A stretch of DNA of 64,000 nt from Vicugna pacos (lineage: Eukaryota; Chordata; Mammalia; Artiodactyla; Camelidae). The translations under genes were made by a program, and so were the position numbers. Numbering within the stretch: position 1 is the stretch's first letter; every line of letters starts with the position of its first letter. Location: assembly GCF_048564905.1 (NCBI RefSeq), contig NC_133005.1, positions 7,009,001 through 7,073,000 on the forward strand, written 5' to 3'. A model generated the notes under the pieces. That model did not search any database, was not told the DNA's origin, and saw only the letters and a list, made by a program, of their open reading frames with translations. This document shows positions 12,251 through 24,202 of the stretch, piece after piece.

Positions 12251-12598
12251 GTCTTCCTCAGTAGCTACTGAAGGTATACTTTTAAAGTGTGAACTTCCAG
12301 CTAGAGGGAAAGCCAAAAATTGACTAGTTATCCAGCAAATGTGAGCAGCTCTGATGGTCACTCTGGATACTTCATGCTGTTTGAGTCTCTCAGAGACCTC
12401 CTGGCTTCCAGCAACATGATTCACCAAGTCCTGGTGAGTTGGCCTAATTTGCCTGCAGGTTCATGCCCCATGTCCAGCTCTGGGACCATACTCTGGGTTC
12501 TTAGGTCCAGAATTCTCTGTGCAAACAGCTTTGAATCTACTTCCAGGGTCTTCTCAGATATCTACCCATCAGTGTGCACATCTCTAGGTTTCAGGAAA
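12251..12598. other. Unassigned sequence between two L1 insertions
   Basis: No repeat family is recognised. It continues at 14420 on the far side of the L1 at 12611-14402. A 109-codon plus-strand frame (12320-12649) runs into the L1 tail and is not considered a gene. Confidence 0.45.
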
Positions 12599-12610
12599 AG
12601 CTCTGCCTGC

Positions 12611-14402
12611 TTTTTTTGTTCTGTTTTGTTTTTCTGGTATACAGCATAATGCTTCAGTCATACATGAACATACATATATCCGTTTTCATATTCTTTTTCA
12701 CTGTAAGTTACAAGATACTGAATACAGTTTCCTGTGCTATATAGTAAAAACTTCTTATTTATCTATTTTTTTTTTAGATTCCACTTTAAAGTGATACCAT
12801 GTGGCATTTTTCTTTCTCTTTCTGGCTTACTTCACTTAGTATGACAATCTCCAGGTCCACCCATATTGTTGCAAATGACATTATTTTATTATTTTTTATG
12901 GCTGAACAGTATTCAATTGTATGAATATACCACAACTTCTTTATTCAGTCATCTATCGATGGACATTTAGGTTGTTTCTGTCTTGGCTATTGTAAATAGT
13001 GCTGCTACAAACATTGGGGCACATGTATCTTTTTGAATTAAGGTTCCCTCTGGATGTATTCCCCAGGATATATGCTGGGCCATAAGGTAAGTCTATTTTT
13101 AGTTTTTTGAGAGATCTCCATACTGTTCTTCATACAGCTTTACCAAACTGCATTCCCACCAACAGTGTAGGAGGGTTCCCTTTTCTCCATAGTGTCTCCA
13201 GCATTTATCATTTGTGGACTTTTGAATCATGGCCATTCTGACTGGTGTGAGGTGTTACCTCATTGTAGTTTTGATTTCTGTTTTTCTGATAATTAGTGAT
13301 ATTGAGCATTTTTTCATGTGCCTATCAGTCATTTGCACATCTTCACTGGAGAATTGCTTGTTTAGGTCTTCTGCCCATTTTTAGATTTTTTTTTTAATTA
13401 AGTTGTATGAGCTGTTTATATATTCTGGAAATTAAGCCCTTGTCAGTCTTGTCTTTTGCAAATATGTTTTCCTCTTCTGTAGGTTGTCATTTTGTTTTGC
13501 TAATGGTTTCCTTTGCTGTGCAAAAGCTTATAAGTTTAATTAGGTTCCATTTATTTGTTTTTGCTTTTATTTCTAATGCCTGGGTAGACTGCCCCAGGAG
13601 AACACTGCTAAGATTATGCTGGATAATGTTTTGCCTATATTTTCTTCTTAGAGGTTTATATTATCTTATCTTATGTTTAAATGTTTAGCCATTTTGAGTT
13701 TACTTTTGTGTACAGTGTAAGAGAGTATTCTAATGTCATTGATTTATATGCAACTGTCCAGTTAATCCAACACCATTTTCTGAAGAGACTGTCTTTACTA
13801 TATTGTATGTTCTTACCTCCTTTGTCAAAGATTAATTGACCAAAAGTTTGTAAGTTTATTTCTCGGCTCTCTACTCTGTTTCATTGATCCATATGCCTAT
13901 TTTTGTATCAATACTATGCTGTTTTGCTTACTGTAGCTCTGTAGTATTATCTGAAGTCTGGGAGGGTCATTCCTCCAACTTCATTCTTTTTCTTCAGTAT
14001 TGCTTTGGCAATTCTGTGTGTTTTGTGATTCCGTATAAATTTTAGGATTATTTGTTCTAGTTCTATGAAATATGTCCTGGGTAATTTGATAGGGATCACA
14101 TTAAATCTGTATGTTGCTTTGGGTAATATGGCCATTTTAACAATATTAATTCTTCCAATTCAAGAACGTGGGATAACTTTCCATTTCTTTAAGTCATTTT
14201 TAATTTCCTTAATCAATGTTTTGTAGTTCTCCATGTACAAGTCTTTCTTTTCCTTGGTCAGATTTATTTCTAAGTATTTTATTTTTCTGGATGCAATTTT
14301 AAAAGGGATTGTTTCTTTACTTTCCTTCTCTGATATTTTATTGTTAGTGTTAAGAAATGCCACTGATTTCTGTATGTTAATCTTGTATCCTGCTATCTTG
14401 CC
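12611..14402 (-). mobile_element. 5'-truncated L1 with 17-bp TSD
   Basis: On the minus strand this is ORF2 (from about 14402) running to the 3'UTR and a poly-A tail (poly-T at 12611). Minus-strand frames encode recognisable ORF2 pieces such as GGMTLPDFR (13947-14135) and NLTKEKKDLYMENYKTL (14160-14363). The target-site duplication agctctgcctgcttttt is perfect at 12599-12615 and 14403-14419 (the T-run overlaps the tail). Several stops break the frame, so it is older than the L1 at 10382, but it is clearly one insertion event. Confidence 0.95.
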
Positions 14403-14419
14403 AGCTCTGCCTGCTTTTT

Positions 14420-16475
14420 GTTGGAGATGTGGATATAGTATGAGTGCATGACTGGGAGGTCCTTGTACTATGAAAAAGAGCTGGCCTTTGGAGGAAAGGT
14501 GGGTAGGCCAAACAGTGAGGACTAGTTCCCCCTAGACACCATATTCCAACAAGGAACTCTAAGGACACTGAGAATTCTAAAATTTGAATGCAGACCTCTC
14601 GATTTAAAGGTATTTTTGTCAAGGTAGGTGGACAGTATACAGTTCATTCACCAGTTCATTAGGGTAATTTATAATTCTGAAATTGTTAGCTAGAATATGC
14701 AGGACTCCATCTGTACACTTGCACTGGAATCCATAATAATGAAAATGAACCTATTTATCCTCACAACAAAAAATTTAAAAGGTAGATATTATTATCATCA
14801 TCCATCATCCATTTAATATCTGAGTAAATGAAGGCAGAAACAGGTTCAGTTTCTTTTCTACACAATGGAGAAGTGGCACAGCTGTGATTCAGAGCCACCT
14901 GGCCCCAGACCCCATACTCTCATATCACCCTAGTAAATGAACCACGGTGGCTGTGTTTCAGGGTCAGGACAGAGCCCTAAGAGAACACCAAGATCAAATC
15001 CAAAAGGGACAGGGAGTACAAAAGGGCAGATTTATAGCTATGGAAACTAGCATTTAAGTCATGAAGTAGAAATACAATTTAAAAAGACAGAGAGAGATGA
15101 ACAGGCCTGAAATAAAATAGAATAAGAGGTGAAAAAAACTTTCCTTTTCCTGTGAAATATTTTTCCATCCAATGAAAAATATAAAAAAGGAAAGAAAAGG
15201 TTTGTTTTCACCTGAATATTTCTGGGCTCTCCCCACCCCAACCCTCGCTGTCTCCACATTTCTGAATCTGCCAAACAACATAAATCACTGTGCAAACCAA
15301 ATCATTAGGGTTGCCAGGTGTTCAATTTTGAAGCAGACAGGATGGTATTTGAGTTTTCTGCCGAGGAAACAAACAGAGAAAATACCAGTGATTTTTAATT
15401 AAGTTTTGTTATTATCATGTAAAGATGGGCTTGCAGGAGAACATTCTCTCTAGCTCTCCGGGCTGCACTTTACCCTGAGCCTGCGTCCCACTTAGATATC
15501 AGCCTGTCTAGGCCAGGCTGTCTCCAAGCCGAATGCTAAAGCAAGCTGATGAGCTTGGCTCTGAACTCGCATTGGCACTGTCTACTTCCTGGCTAGGCGC
15601 CCTGCAACTCTGCTAGATGATCCTCTCTTACTGATACCTCCACAGCTCCTGCAGCAATTGGCAGAGTTCCCCAGGTATATTTAAAAATAATAATAATAAG
15701 ATAAATACAAAAATTCTCAGAAGGACATTGAAAGGCAGGCAAATGAGCCATTGATTAAGATTCAGAGAATTGATTAAGACAATCATATGAGTTGAGTATG
15801 TCCCTAAGTCTAATCATGGCCATTGAAGAGGAGAAGGCAGTCAAAACCGTTATTCCATCATTTACAAACAAACAGAATTATCCTTAAATAAAATTCTATT
15901 TAGGTCCTGAATAAATATAGCTCCAGTAACATAATGTTAAATTGGTAAGGGAATCTATGGTGATAGTTAGAAATCCTTACATTTTGAGGAAGTGTATATA
16001 CTCTATTCATGGACTTTCCAAACTGGTAAAAAGCAAAATGGTTTGGATGGATACTAGTAAGAAAAGAAAAGAAAATCTTCTCTCCTTAAAAAAACTTCGT
16101 TTAACCTTAATGGTAGTTTTCTTTTCAAGCACTGATGTTCAAAGACCTTTAATATCCCTATGCACATTCAGAAGGAGAAGAACATGGAAGCTTCTGTTTT
16201 TCAGAACACCAATTAAAGTCCCCCTTGGAAGATTTTTTGGGAATTACTAGTCTATCCCAATGAAACTTTGAAGTTAAAAAGTCTTTTATTAGCTACCTAA
16301 TAGTATTTAAATTGCACACTTTTAATCTCTATTTGACTCTTAAGAGACTTAATTCACTATAATAGAGAAACATACAAACATACAAAAACATCACAACAGA
16401 TGGGTGCATTGCAGAACATATCCTCACAAACCAAGTTTTCTCTCTTTTGCTTCTCATCCATGCACTTCTCTGTAG
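14420..16475. other. Mostly unassigned sequence containing one MIR
   Basis: Apart from the MIR at 14745, no family is recognised. Small frames around 15054-15402 and 15942-16250 carry no domain. Confidence 0.45.
14745..14920 (-). mobile_element. MIR SINE fragment
   Basis: The reverse complement of MIR is recognisable from atcctcacaac, tagatattattatcatc, an aatgaaggcagaaac block and a ggcacagctgtgattcagag block equivalent to GGCAGAGCCGGGATTCGAAC. It is old and partial. Confidence 0.72.
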
Positions 16476-16683
16476 GAAGGGCCTCTCAGAGGGCTGGGGG
16501 AGAGGGAGGTTTTGCCTTCCCGCTCTGGGGAGGCACATTTGGTAATATCTGGAACAGTTTTGATTGGGAAGTACTACTGGCATCTGGTGGGCAGAGGCCA
16601 AAGACGCTGCTGAGCATCCTATAATAAACAGGACAGACCCCCAGGCTAATGAATGTCCATAGAGTGAAGGCTGAGAAACCCTG
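16476..16683 (+). mobile_element. MER20 (hAT-Charlie non-autonomous)
   Basis: MER20 landmarks appear in order: ggaggttttgcc, aggcacatttggtaatatct, tactactggcatctggtggg, gctgctgagcatcct, acaggacag and a terminal gctgagaaaccctg. Flanking octamers ctctgtag (16468-16475) and ctctacag (16684-16691) match at six of eight positions, as expected for the hAT 8-bp target duplication. Confidence 0.93.
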
Positions 16684-16691
16684 CTCTACAG

Positions 16692-18514
16692 AAATCGGGA
16701 ACAGAGCATTCAGCAATTTGGGTTCCTTGAATTATTAGAAATTATAGTATAGAGCTGCTGACTAGTGTGTCAAGAGACCCTGAGGACTGGTGAGGGAGTA
16801 GGTAAATACGAGTGTGCTCCGTGCCCTGTTGGCTCATGTCTCAGGGTCTGGCCAAGCCCCTGATGAGGCCCAAAGCTGCAGCTTCTGAAGCAAAGACGTG
16901 GACACCATCCTAGCCTGACACTGAACACTGGCATCCTATACTGGTTCATCCAACACAATGTGTATGTCTGGCCCCGCCCAGGACACTGAGGATGGTGCTG
17001 AAGGGGACAGCTAGGCACCCTGACCTCGGGATACTTAGAGTGTGGCTAATCTCGTGGGAGGAATCCATCCCTTTCATTCCAGAAAATAATCCATTTCTGA
17101 TAGGGTTTTTGTTTTTTTTCTATTCAAATGACCCAGGGATCAAAAATCGGCACCCAGGAGCAAAAATCTAGTTTTCATGTGTGTTTTATTTTGTCCAGCA
17201 AAGTGCTTTTAAAAACTACTAATATTTAAAAATTAGATCACACAAAAATTCTGGATTTATGGCTTGTCTGGAAGAATCACAAATCTGGCAGCACGAGGCA
17301 TGCTTGACCAAAAGTTGCAAGAGCCTACTGACCACACTGGCTTGGCCTGCCTTGCCTTAAAAGGAAAGCTAGTGTCAAGGAAAACAGTGGCTCATTTGGG
17401 AAGTGACAGGTGGTAACCAAGGGAAGGAGGGAAAACCAGGTCAAGGATGTGTTCTAGACTGGCCACTACAAAGAGGGACGAGTGCTTAGTCCTTGGGCCT
17501 TCTAAGGAGTCTTCTGAAATGTATCTCAGAACTGTCCATCCAGGGGATGGAAGAAGAGAGAATTTATGCAACAAATCCTGGCCCCACTGATCAAGAGTAG
17601 CCCCAAAGGCATTAATTCTGCCAGTTATTCAGTTGGTCTACCCCGGGTTACAAGTACTGAGTGATTCCTGGGTACCCAATAATGGGGGTAAGAGAAGCCC
17701 TTGAGGTACAAAGTAAGATATGGATCCAAGCCAGTCGGGGTGCACCCTTGGGGAGCTGATCAAAGCCCTGCACACTTGTCTCCACTTCAGTGGCAGAAGG
17801 ACTGGGCCCAGGAAGATTTAAGAAAGCGCCATTCACGAATATAGTTTTTCAACAAAATATATACAGTGATAAATCTGTTAAAACTGGTTCCATATTCAGT
17901 TCCCATTCCCATGTTAAATAGTGGAAATGCATTTTGGTGTCCTCTGTAATCTATGGAAACCACAAGACAGGTTGCAGAATCATGAAGTTCATTTTATATC
18001 TTTCCTTTGTTTAGAGAAAAATCTGAGTATCTGAACATTACAAATGTATTTTAAAGTCTAATATAACAGACAACACAGACTATCATCAAAAAAACTCCCA
18101 TATGTGTTTTAACAAACGTTTTCAGTGATGATACTTCGTATACTTGGTAACAGTGCTTGACAATGCTACAGATCATTCCTAAGTTCCACCAGTTAGGTAT
18201 ATACTCAAACTAATCAAATTTAGCTTTATAGATCACAATGTCCTCTTTCTTCTACCCCTTCCTCTTCTTCTTCCTATTTTTCTCCTCCTGCTCCTTCCTG
18301 ATAAGATTCCTGGTTTTGCCAGTTACTAGCGTGAGCATTTGGAGCTTAGTTCTGAGACAGAAACTGGGACGTGGTGAAGAACACAAACCCCAGGGAGGCA
18401 AGAGGGCTGGAGCACTTGGGGGTAATTGGACACCAACTCCAGTCAGTCATTATTGCAGGCTGCTAGAGGGAAGGGCGTTCATCACTCTGGTGACCAACTC
18501 AGAGATGCAGACAC
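16692..18514. other. Unassigned sequence
   Basis: No family is confidently named. The part at about 17150-17320 looks repeat-like and may be an old DNA-transposon remnant, but I cannot place it. No gene-like frame with a domain is present. Confidence 0.4.
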
Positions 18515-18760
18515 CGGCTGATCAATCTTTTATTGTTTTTAGTCATTTAGGTCCCCCCTTTTGTGAACTGTTATGTTCATATCATTTGCTCATTTTTATT
18601 GGGTTGTTTGTCTTTACATTATTGATTTATATATTTAGATACTAATCATTTCTTCATTTTATATGTGATAAATACTATTTTCCAGATTCTTGTTCAGCTT
18701 TTCACTTTATGGTATCACTCAATAAATAGTTCTTATTTTTGGTGTAAAAACGAAGATGCA
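18515..18760 (-). mobile_element. Old L1 ORF2 fragment
   Basis: It carries reversed L1 ORF2 landmarks: ttgctcatttttattgggtt, ttgtctttacattattgatt and cttttcactttatggt. The fragment is short and diverged. Both ends are approximate. Confidence 0.75.
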
Positions 18761-18830
18761 ATTTTCTCATCTGAATGTGGGTATTAAATAGTGACCTCAA
18801 ATATAAATTTTAAGAATTAAACAATGAATA

Positions 18831-18860
18831 ATGATGATGATGATGATGATGATGATGATA
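18831..18860. repeat. (GAT)n microsatellite
   Basis: About ten uninterrupted ATG/GAT units are present. Confidence 0.95.
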
Positions 18861-20374
18861 ACAATAATATTTTTCAGTGTCTAGAATATGGTGGAATTTC
18901 AACAAATCTCTTTTGGTGGTAAGTGTCATTCTTCTAAACATAGTTCTTTGAACTGTAAGAAAGTAGATGGGAGACGTAAATTTAATTAAAATTTGTCAGT
19001 ACTAAAAGTCCCCACCATTGAGGGCCTACAAGGTGCCTCAGTGTAAGGCAGTTTACATGCTTTTTAAATCTTTGTGACAAATCTAGGATGTGCCATTAGT
19101 AATGAAGTAGACTTCCAGAACACTCGCACATTAAATCAGCTCATCCTCAAAATAGCCGCTGAAGGTGGTCGTACCATTCTCCCCACTTGACCCATGAAGA
19201 AATCACAGTTCAGCCTGGGTGCTGTAATGAAAGCTGTGAGAAGTTGTCACCCATGTACTCTTTCAGGGAATGAACAAGGGAAGCTACCAGCCTGTCTCCT
19301 GCTGATTTTCTATAATTAGGAAGGGACACCCTCTCTGGGGCAGACACATCCATGAGCCAGGAGTTGTGGCTGGATTACAACCCCTAACCTTTCTTCACGG
19401 GGGCGGGGGGGCTCTGTGAATGAGGGCCCTGAGTAAGTTTTTGCCAGTTTCCCAGAGATGCAAATGCCCTTTTAGAACTCAATATAAGTTGTGATTGGAA
19501 ATCTAAGTTCATTCAACTTACATTTCCATTTCCAATTACAGTTAGAGATATCTTCTTAACACTTTGTGTACCTTCAGCAAATCACAGCATCCTAAACCCT
19601 GAGTATTCATGAGGGCACAGAGGCCGGACCTGAGCATGGAGACAGTGTACATTCTTCAGGCGCCTCAATAAAACGACTGATTAATTCCAGCTTTCTTGTC
19701 ATTGTGGAGGACCAACTTGCCTTATCTTTTTTAGGAGCTATCACCGGTGTCTGCAGGAATGCTCTGAAATTGTGCTGCAGATGTCTGACTTAAGATTAAG
19801 CATTAACGAGACTGTCACATGAATGCAGGACATTTAAGATATAGTCATAAAGTGCATAGAACTTTCTTCTTCAAATATTCCCTCTAAAGTAAAATTCCAT
19901 AAAATAAGCTCTGTCCAACTTTAATGATAAAAGATAATAGTCTACCTCCAACAAAAACATCAAAAAATACTGGAAACAATGAAAAGAAAACCTGGAAATG
20001 GAGCTTTTCTGCTGTTAGATTCTAAATACTTCAGACTGTGAATTGATATTTAATGTGTGGTTTGTCTACATTAGTAGAAACCCTGCAATTATAGGTTGCT
20101 TAGCTAAAATGTTTGTTATGTTGGTGTAACACAGAGATTAAAACCAGTGCTGTATACAGCAACACATACTTAATAATGGTCTCCTAATTACTAAGGCCAT
20201 CCATATTCAAGATAATTCTTTAGTGACAAATAAAATAAACACCACAAAATCGTTACTGGAATAATTTAGGATGGATCATATAATGCAGCAGTTAGTCCTG
20301 AAAACTTTGCTTGGTTTCATATATAGTAACAGATTTGCGGGCCTTTAAGTATATATTTTTCTTTAACTAATAGA
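18861..20374. other. Unassigned sequence with MIR pieces
   Basis: Apart from the two MIR fragments near 19016-19225, no repeat family or gene-like frame is recognised. Confidence 0.45.
19016..19225 (-). mobile_element. Two adjacent MIR SINE fragments
   Basis: Two consecutive reversed MIR segments can be read. The first has gcctacaaggtgcctcagtg then gcagtttacatgc; the second has cagctcatcctcaaaatag then tctccccacttgacccatg. The repeated core suggests two insertions or an internal duplication. Confidence 0.6.
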
Positions 20375-21245
20375 CTTTATTTTTAGAGCAGTTTTGGGGT
20401 TACAGAAAAGTTGAGCAGAAAGTACAGAGAGTTCCCATATGCCGTCTTCCCACTGCAACCCTGGCATAATTTCTCTTGCTATTAACATGTCATATTAGTG
20501 CTGAACATTCGTTACAAATAATGAGCCTGTATTGATACATTAATATTAAACTAAAGGCCACAGTTTATATTAGGGTGCACTTAGGTTGTACAGTTCTGAC
20601 CTTTGCCAAATGTATACATCCACCATGATAGTGTCGTACAGAATAATGTGTTGCCCTAAAAATGTCCTGTGCACCACCTATCTCTCCTTTCCCCTGCCTA
20701 ACCCTGGCAATCCCTGATCTTTGTGACTTTTTCTGTAATTTTTCCTTTTCTAGAACGTCAGATTGTTGGAATCATAGAGTAGGTAGCATTTTCAGACTGG
20801 ACTGTTTCACTCGGCAATATGTACTTAATGTTCCTCTGTGTCTTTTCCTGAATTGAGAGCTCATTTCTTTTTAATGTTGAATAAGCTTCCATTGCATGGA
20901 TGTGCCACAGTTTATCTCTTCATCCACTGAAAGATATCACTTCCAATTGTTAATTATGAATAAAGCTGCAATAAACACCATGTGCAGGTATTTGTATGGA
21001 AATGAGTTTTCAATTAATTTGTATAAATATTTAGGAACGTGACTGCTGGATTTTACAGTAATACTATGTTTAGCTTTTGTTTAAAAGAAAAAAAGCTGCC
21101 AAACTGTCTTTCAAGGTAGCTGTGCAGTTTTGCATTTTCTAAGCGATGAATGAGAGTTTCTATTGCTCCACATCCTTGTCAGCATTTGGTGTTGTCAGTG
21201 TTTTGGATTTTAGCCATATTTATGGGTATGTAATGGTATCCCACT
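20375..21245 (-). mobile_element. Old L1ME-type 3' end
   Basis: The left side reads as a reversed L1 3' end (agagcagttttggggttaca, then gagttcccatatgcc). The right side reads as reversed ORF2 C-terminal coding sequence (tctcttcatccactgaaaga, then aataaagctgcaataaacac). It is strongly decayed. The 3'-end type is characteristic of the older L1M/L1ME groups. Confidence 0.85.
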
Positions 21246-22761
21246 GCTGCGGGATAGTATAACAATAAGACACAGGATGCAGGAAACAAATATAAACATA
21301 ATATGGAGCAATTTTCAAAATTCACATCAATTTTTCAGATGGATCTTAAGGAAATTTAGAAATTGTAGTGACTGGGATATAATTTCTAAACTCTCTTCTC
21401 TTCTGGAGCCCAAACTGTTTGTCATACTCCTTTTCCCTGGGTGCATTGCAGGAAAGATTTTTGACAGGTCCTCCCTTAAGATGAGAGAAGACAGTAGTGA
21501 ATTTCTCCTAGATTCCATAAGACGTAAATATCCGTATGTGATTCTAGAGCAGGGGTCAGAAATTTACAGCCTGCAGGTCGAATCCAACCTGCCATCTCTT
21601 TCTGTATGGCCTATGAGCCATTCTTAAATGGTTATTATCAATCAAGGTATTGCAATCAGTTTGATGACCAGGAAACACTAACTTTGAACTACAATTAAAT
21701 AAAATGTGACTTGTCTCCCCAAAATTCCACACTTCTCATTAGAGAATGAACTTTCTTCTTATTTTGTAGTTAATATTTAGAAAAATTGTATTCAATTATT
21801 AATATTTTGAATTTCATCAATAAAATTTTTGTGGGACGAAGCAAGATGGTGGAGTAGAAAGACACTTGTAGCTCACCCTCTCCCACAAATACACCAAAAC
21901 TCACATCTATGGGCCCACTCAGCCAACCAGAGCACCTGCTGAACTCCAACAGAACATAGTCCTCTTCGAAAGACAAAGATGCTAAAAATCTGGTTGGAGA
22001 AAAGGGAAGAAGAAAAAGCAAAACAGTGTCGGACTGGTCCCGTGGGGAGGGAGTGGCATAGGATGACTGGCGCTTGTTTGCTGAGTCTCCCCTCTCCAAT
22101 GGAGAGGCCAGCAGGATGGAGTCGGAGACTCCAAGGCTCAGATCTGCCCCAAACGCCCCTTGACCGACAGAACTGAGTTAAACGGGCACAAAGAGTCCCT
22201 GCAACACCCAGCCCGAGATGCGAGCTGGCAGCTGCGGCCAGGACAGGCCACCAAGCTGGGCGGAGGACTGAGGCGGCTGCCCTGAGGCAGCCCCAGGGGA
22301 CTGCAGGGTGCTGCATGCCATGGCTGGGAGGGGATACTGAGCAGAACAACCTCGGTCTCTCATAAATTGTGAAAAAAAGGCAAAGCAAAACTAATGGTGT
22401 GCCCTGGGGGGAGGGGCACCATAGCCTTTGTCTCCTCAGACCTGTCCGCCATTACTGGCACTTCTCACGAGAAGAAAGGTGGGGCTCAGCCACAGCCACC
22501 ATGTCCTTCTGTGCGCAGGGCCCAGGCAGGGGAGGGGCCAAGACCTGAATCCGCACCCAGGGGTCCACAACCTCCTAGTCAGGACTAAGACTTGTTTACA
22601 GCCTGAGGCAGATAGGCTCTTTCTTCCCTCGCATCTCAGAGAACTCCCACCACCAAGACAAACAAGAAGCTGAGATTTGGCACTGAGCAGGGGTGGGGCT
22701 GTTCTGCCATCTTCCCCAAACCTGCCTTCAGAGCACAGATCTGAGGTGGAGCGGGCAGCTG

Positions 22762-23001
22762 CACAGGGCAGTAGAGCGACCGGCACCGGGAGAGGGCAGG
22801 CAGCAACCCGCTTTCCTGGCAGGAACGCAGCACCAGACCACGGTGCTAGGAGGGGGCATGATCCGTCCACCTGCCTAGCCCGATGGCAGCATCTGACTGC
22901 AGCATCGGGAATGGGAGTGATCCACTCGCCCATCTTGAAGGAGAGCAGCACCTGACTCAGTGTTGGGAGGAGGCGGGATCTGCTAGCCAACAGCCACTGG
23001 G
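22762..23001 (+). repeat. Four 60-bp monomers in the L1 5'UTR (copy A)
   Basis: Imperfect tandem units with a period of exactly 60 bp carry a core of the form cagcaYctgactgcagYgt then gggaggggg. The G-rich core falls at 22791, 22851, 22911 and 22971. The sequence is CpG-containing and lies 160-400 bp upstream of the ORF1 start, where L1 promoters and their transcription-factor sites usually sit. The same array is present in copy B. Confidence 0.85.
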
Positions 23002-23164
23002 AGCAGCACAGACAAGGGCGCCAACAGAGGGCCCCTGGAAACAGCAAGCTGAGTTCGCGAAACAGGGCAAAGACACAAAGACCTCTTGATAAAATCATTA
23101 AGAGCACACTGTCTCCAGGAGAACTAGACAACTGATACTCCTTAAGCCACAGTTCCAGAGAGAT

Positions 23165-24013
23165 ATGAGCAATATGAAGAATCAGAGGAACCACTCCCAA
23201 TTAAAAGATCAAGAGAAATCCCCTGAAAGCACAATCAAGGAAATAGACATTGATGGCCTACTAGATCAAGATTTCAAAAAAGGACTGATCAAAGTACTGA
23301 AGGAACTAAAAGAAATAGTGTTTAGAGATATAAAATATGTCAAAAATGAAATAGAAGCTATAAAGAACCAAGTAGAATTAAACTCATCTGCTGAGATGAG
23401 AGCTGACCTAAAGGCTGTACAAAGCAGGCTAGATAATGCAGAAGAACAAATAAGTGACCTAGAAGACAGGACAACAGAAAGCACCCAATGAGAACAGCTG
23501 AGAGAAAAACAAATAAAAGACAATGAAAACAATATAAGGGATCTATGGGATAATATAAAGCATGCCAATCTATGCATAATAGGGGTTCCAGAAGGGGAAG
23601 AAAGAACAAAGGGGATTGAAAAGGTATTGGAAGAAATCATGACTGAAAACTTCCCAAACCTAAAGAAAGAATCAGATATCCAAGTACAGGAGGCTCAGAG
23701 GGTCCCAAACAGCAAGAACCCAAACAGACCCACACCAAGACTTATCATAATCAAGATGGCCAGACTCAAGAATAAAGAAATGATTCCAAAGGCAGCAAGA
23801 GAAAAACAAAGTGTGATTTACAAGGGAACCCCCATAAGGCTCTCAGCTGATTTCTCTACACAAACACTACAGGCCAGAAGGGAGTGGCAAGATATATTCA
23901 ACTTCCTGAATGAAGAAAAGATGCAGCCTAGGATACTTTCTCCAGCAAGGCTATCCTTTAGAATAGAAGGAGAGATAAAGAACTTCACAGACAAGCAAAA
24001 ACTAAGAGTTTAG
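23165..24013 (+). pseudogene. L1 ORF1 of copy A (one in-frame TGA)
   Basis: L1 ORF1 encodes the RNA-binding chaperone of the L1 ribonucleoprotein. In this frame residues 1-105 are charged and heptad-like (for example KGLIKVLKELKEIV and RLDNAEEQISDLEDR), the coiled-coil trimerisation part. From about residue 115 comes the RRM (NLCIIGVPEGEE), then the C-terminal domain (ARREWQDIFNFLNEEK, PARLSFRIEG). A TGA at 23489-23491 interrupts the frame between coiled coil and RRM, and the same TGA is present in copy B. Near the end the frame shifts and stops early (DKQKLRV) where copy B continues about 17 codons. The ATG at 23165 is the first in a conserved position and matches copy B. Confidence 0.92.
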
Positions 24014-24202
24014 CAACACCAAACCCATGCTAAAAGAAATATTGAGAGGTCTACTCTAAATAGAAAAGAAGCAGGATGCTACAAAAATGAGGAACTCATA
24101 ACTGGAAGGGAGATAACTGTCACGAATTACAAAAAGAATAAACACAAAATTGTAAAAGAAGACATCTAAATCATTAAGAGTGGGAGAGGGAAGCAAGGAA
24201 AG

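Noticed and set aside
16200-16260. Possible polyadenylation sites and promoter-like TATA words in several AT-rich stretches
   Set aside because: AATAAA and TATA words are expected by chance in AT-rich DNA, and none sits next to a supported gene.
22436-23200. 254-codon minus-strand frame, the second longest frame in the window
   Set aside because: It is antisense to the GC-rich 5'UTR of L1 copy A. The similar frame opposite the 5'UTR of copy B (44569-45174) shows that it is a property of the L1 5'UTR, not a host gene.
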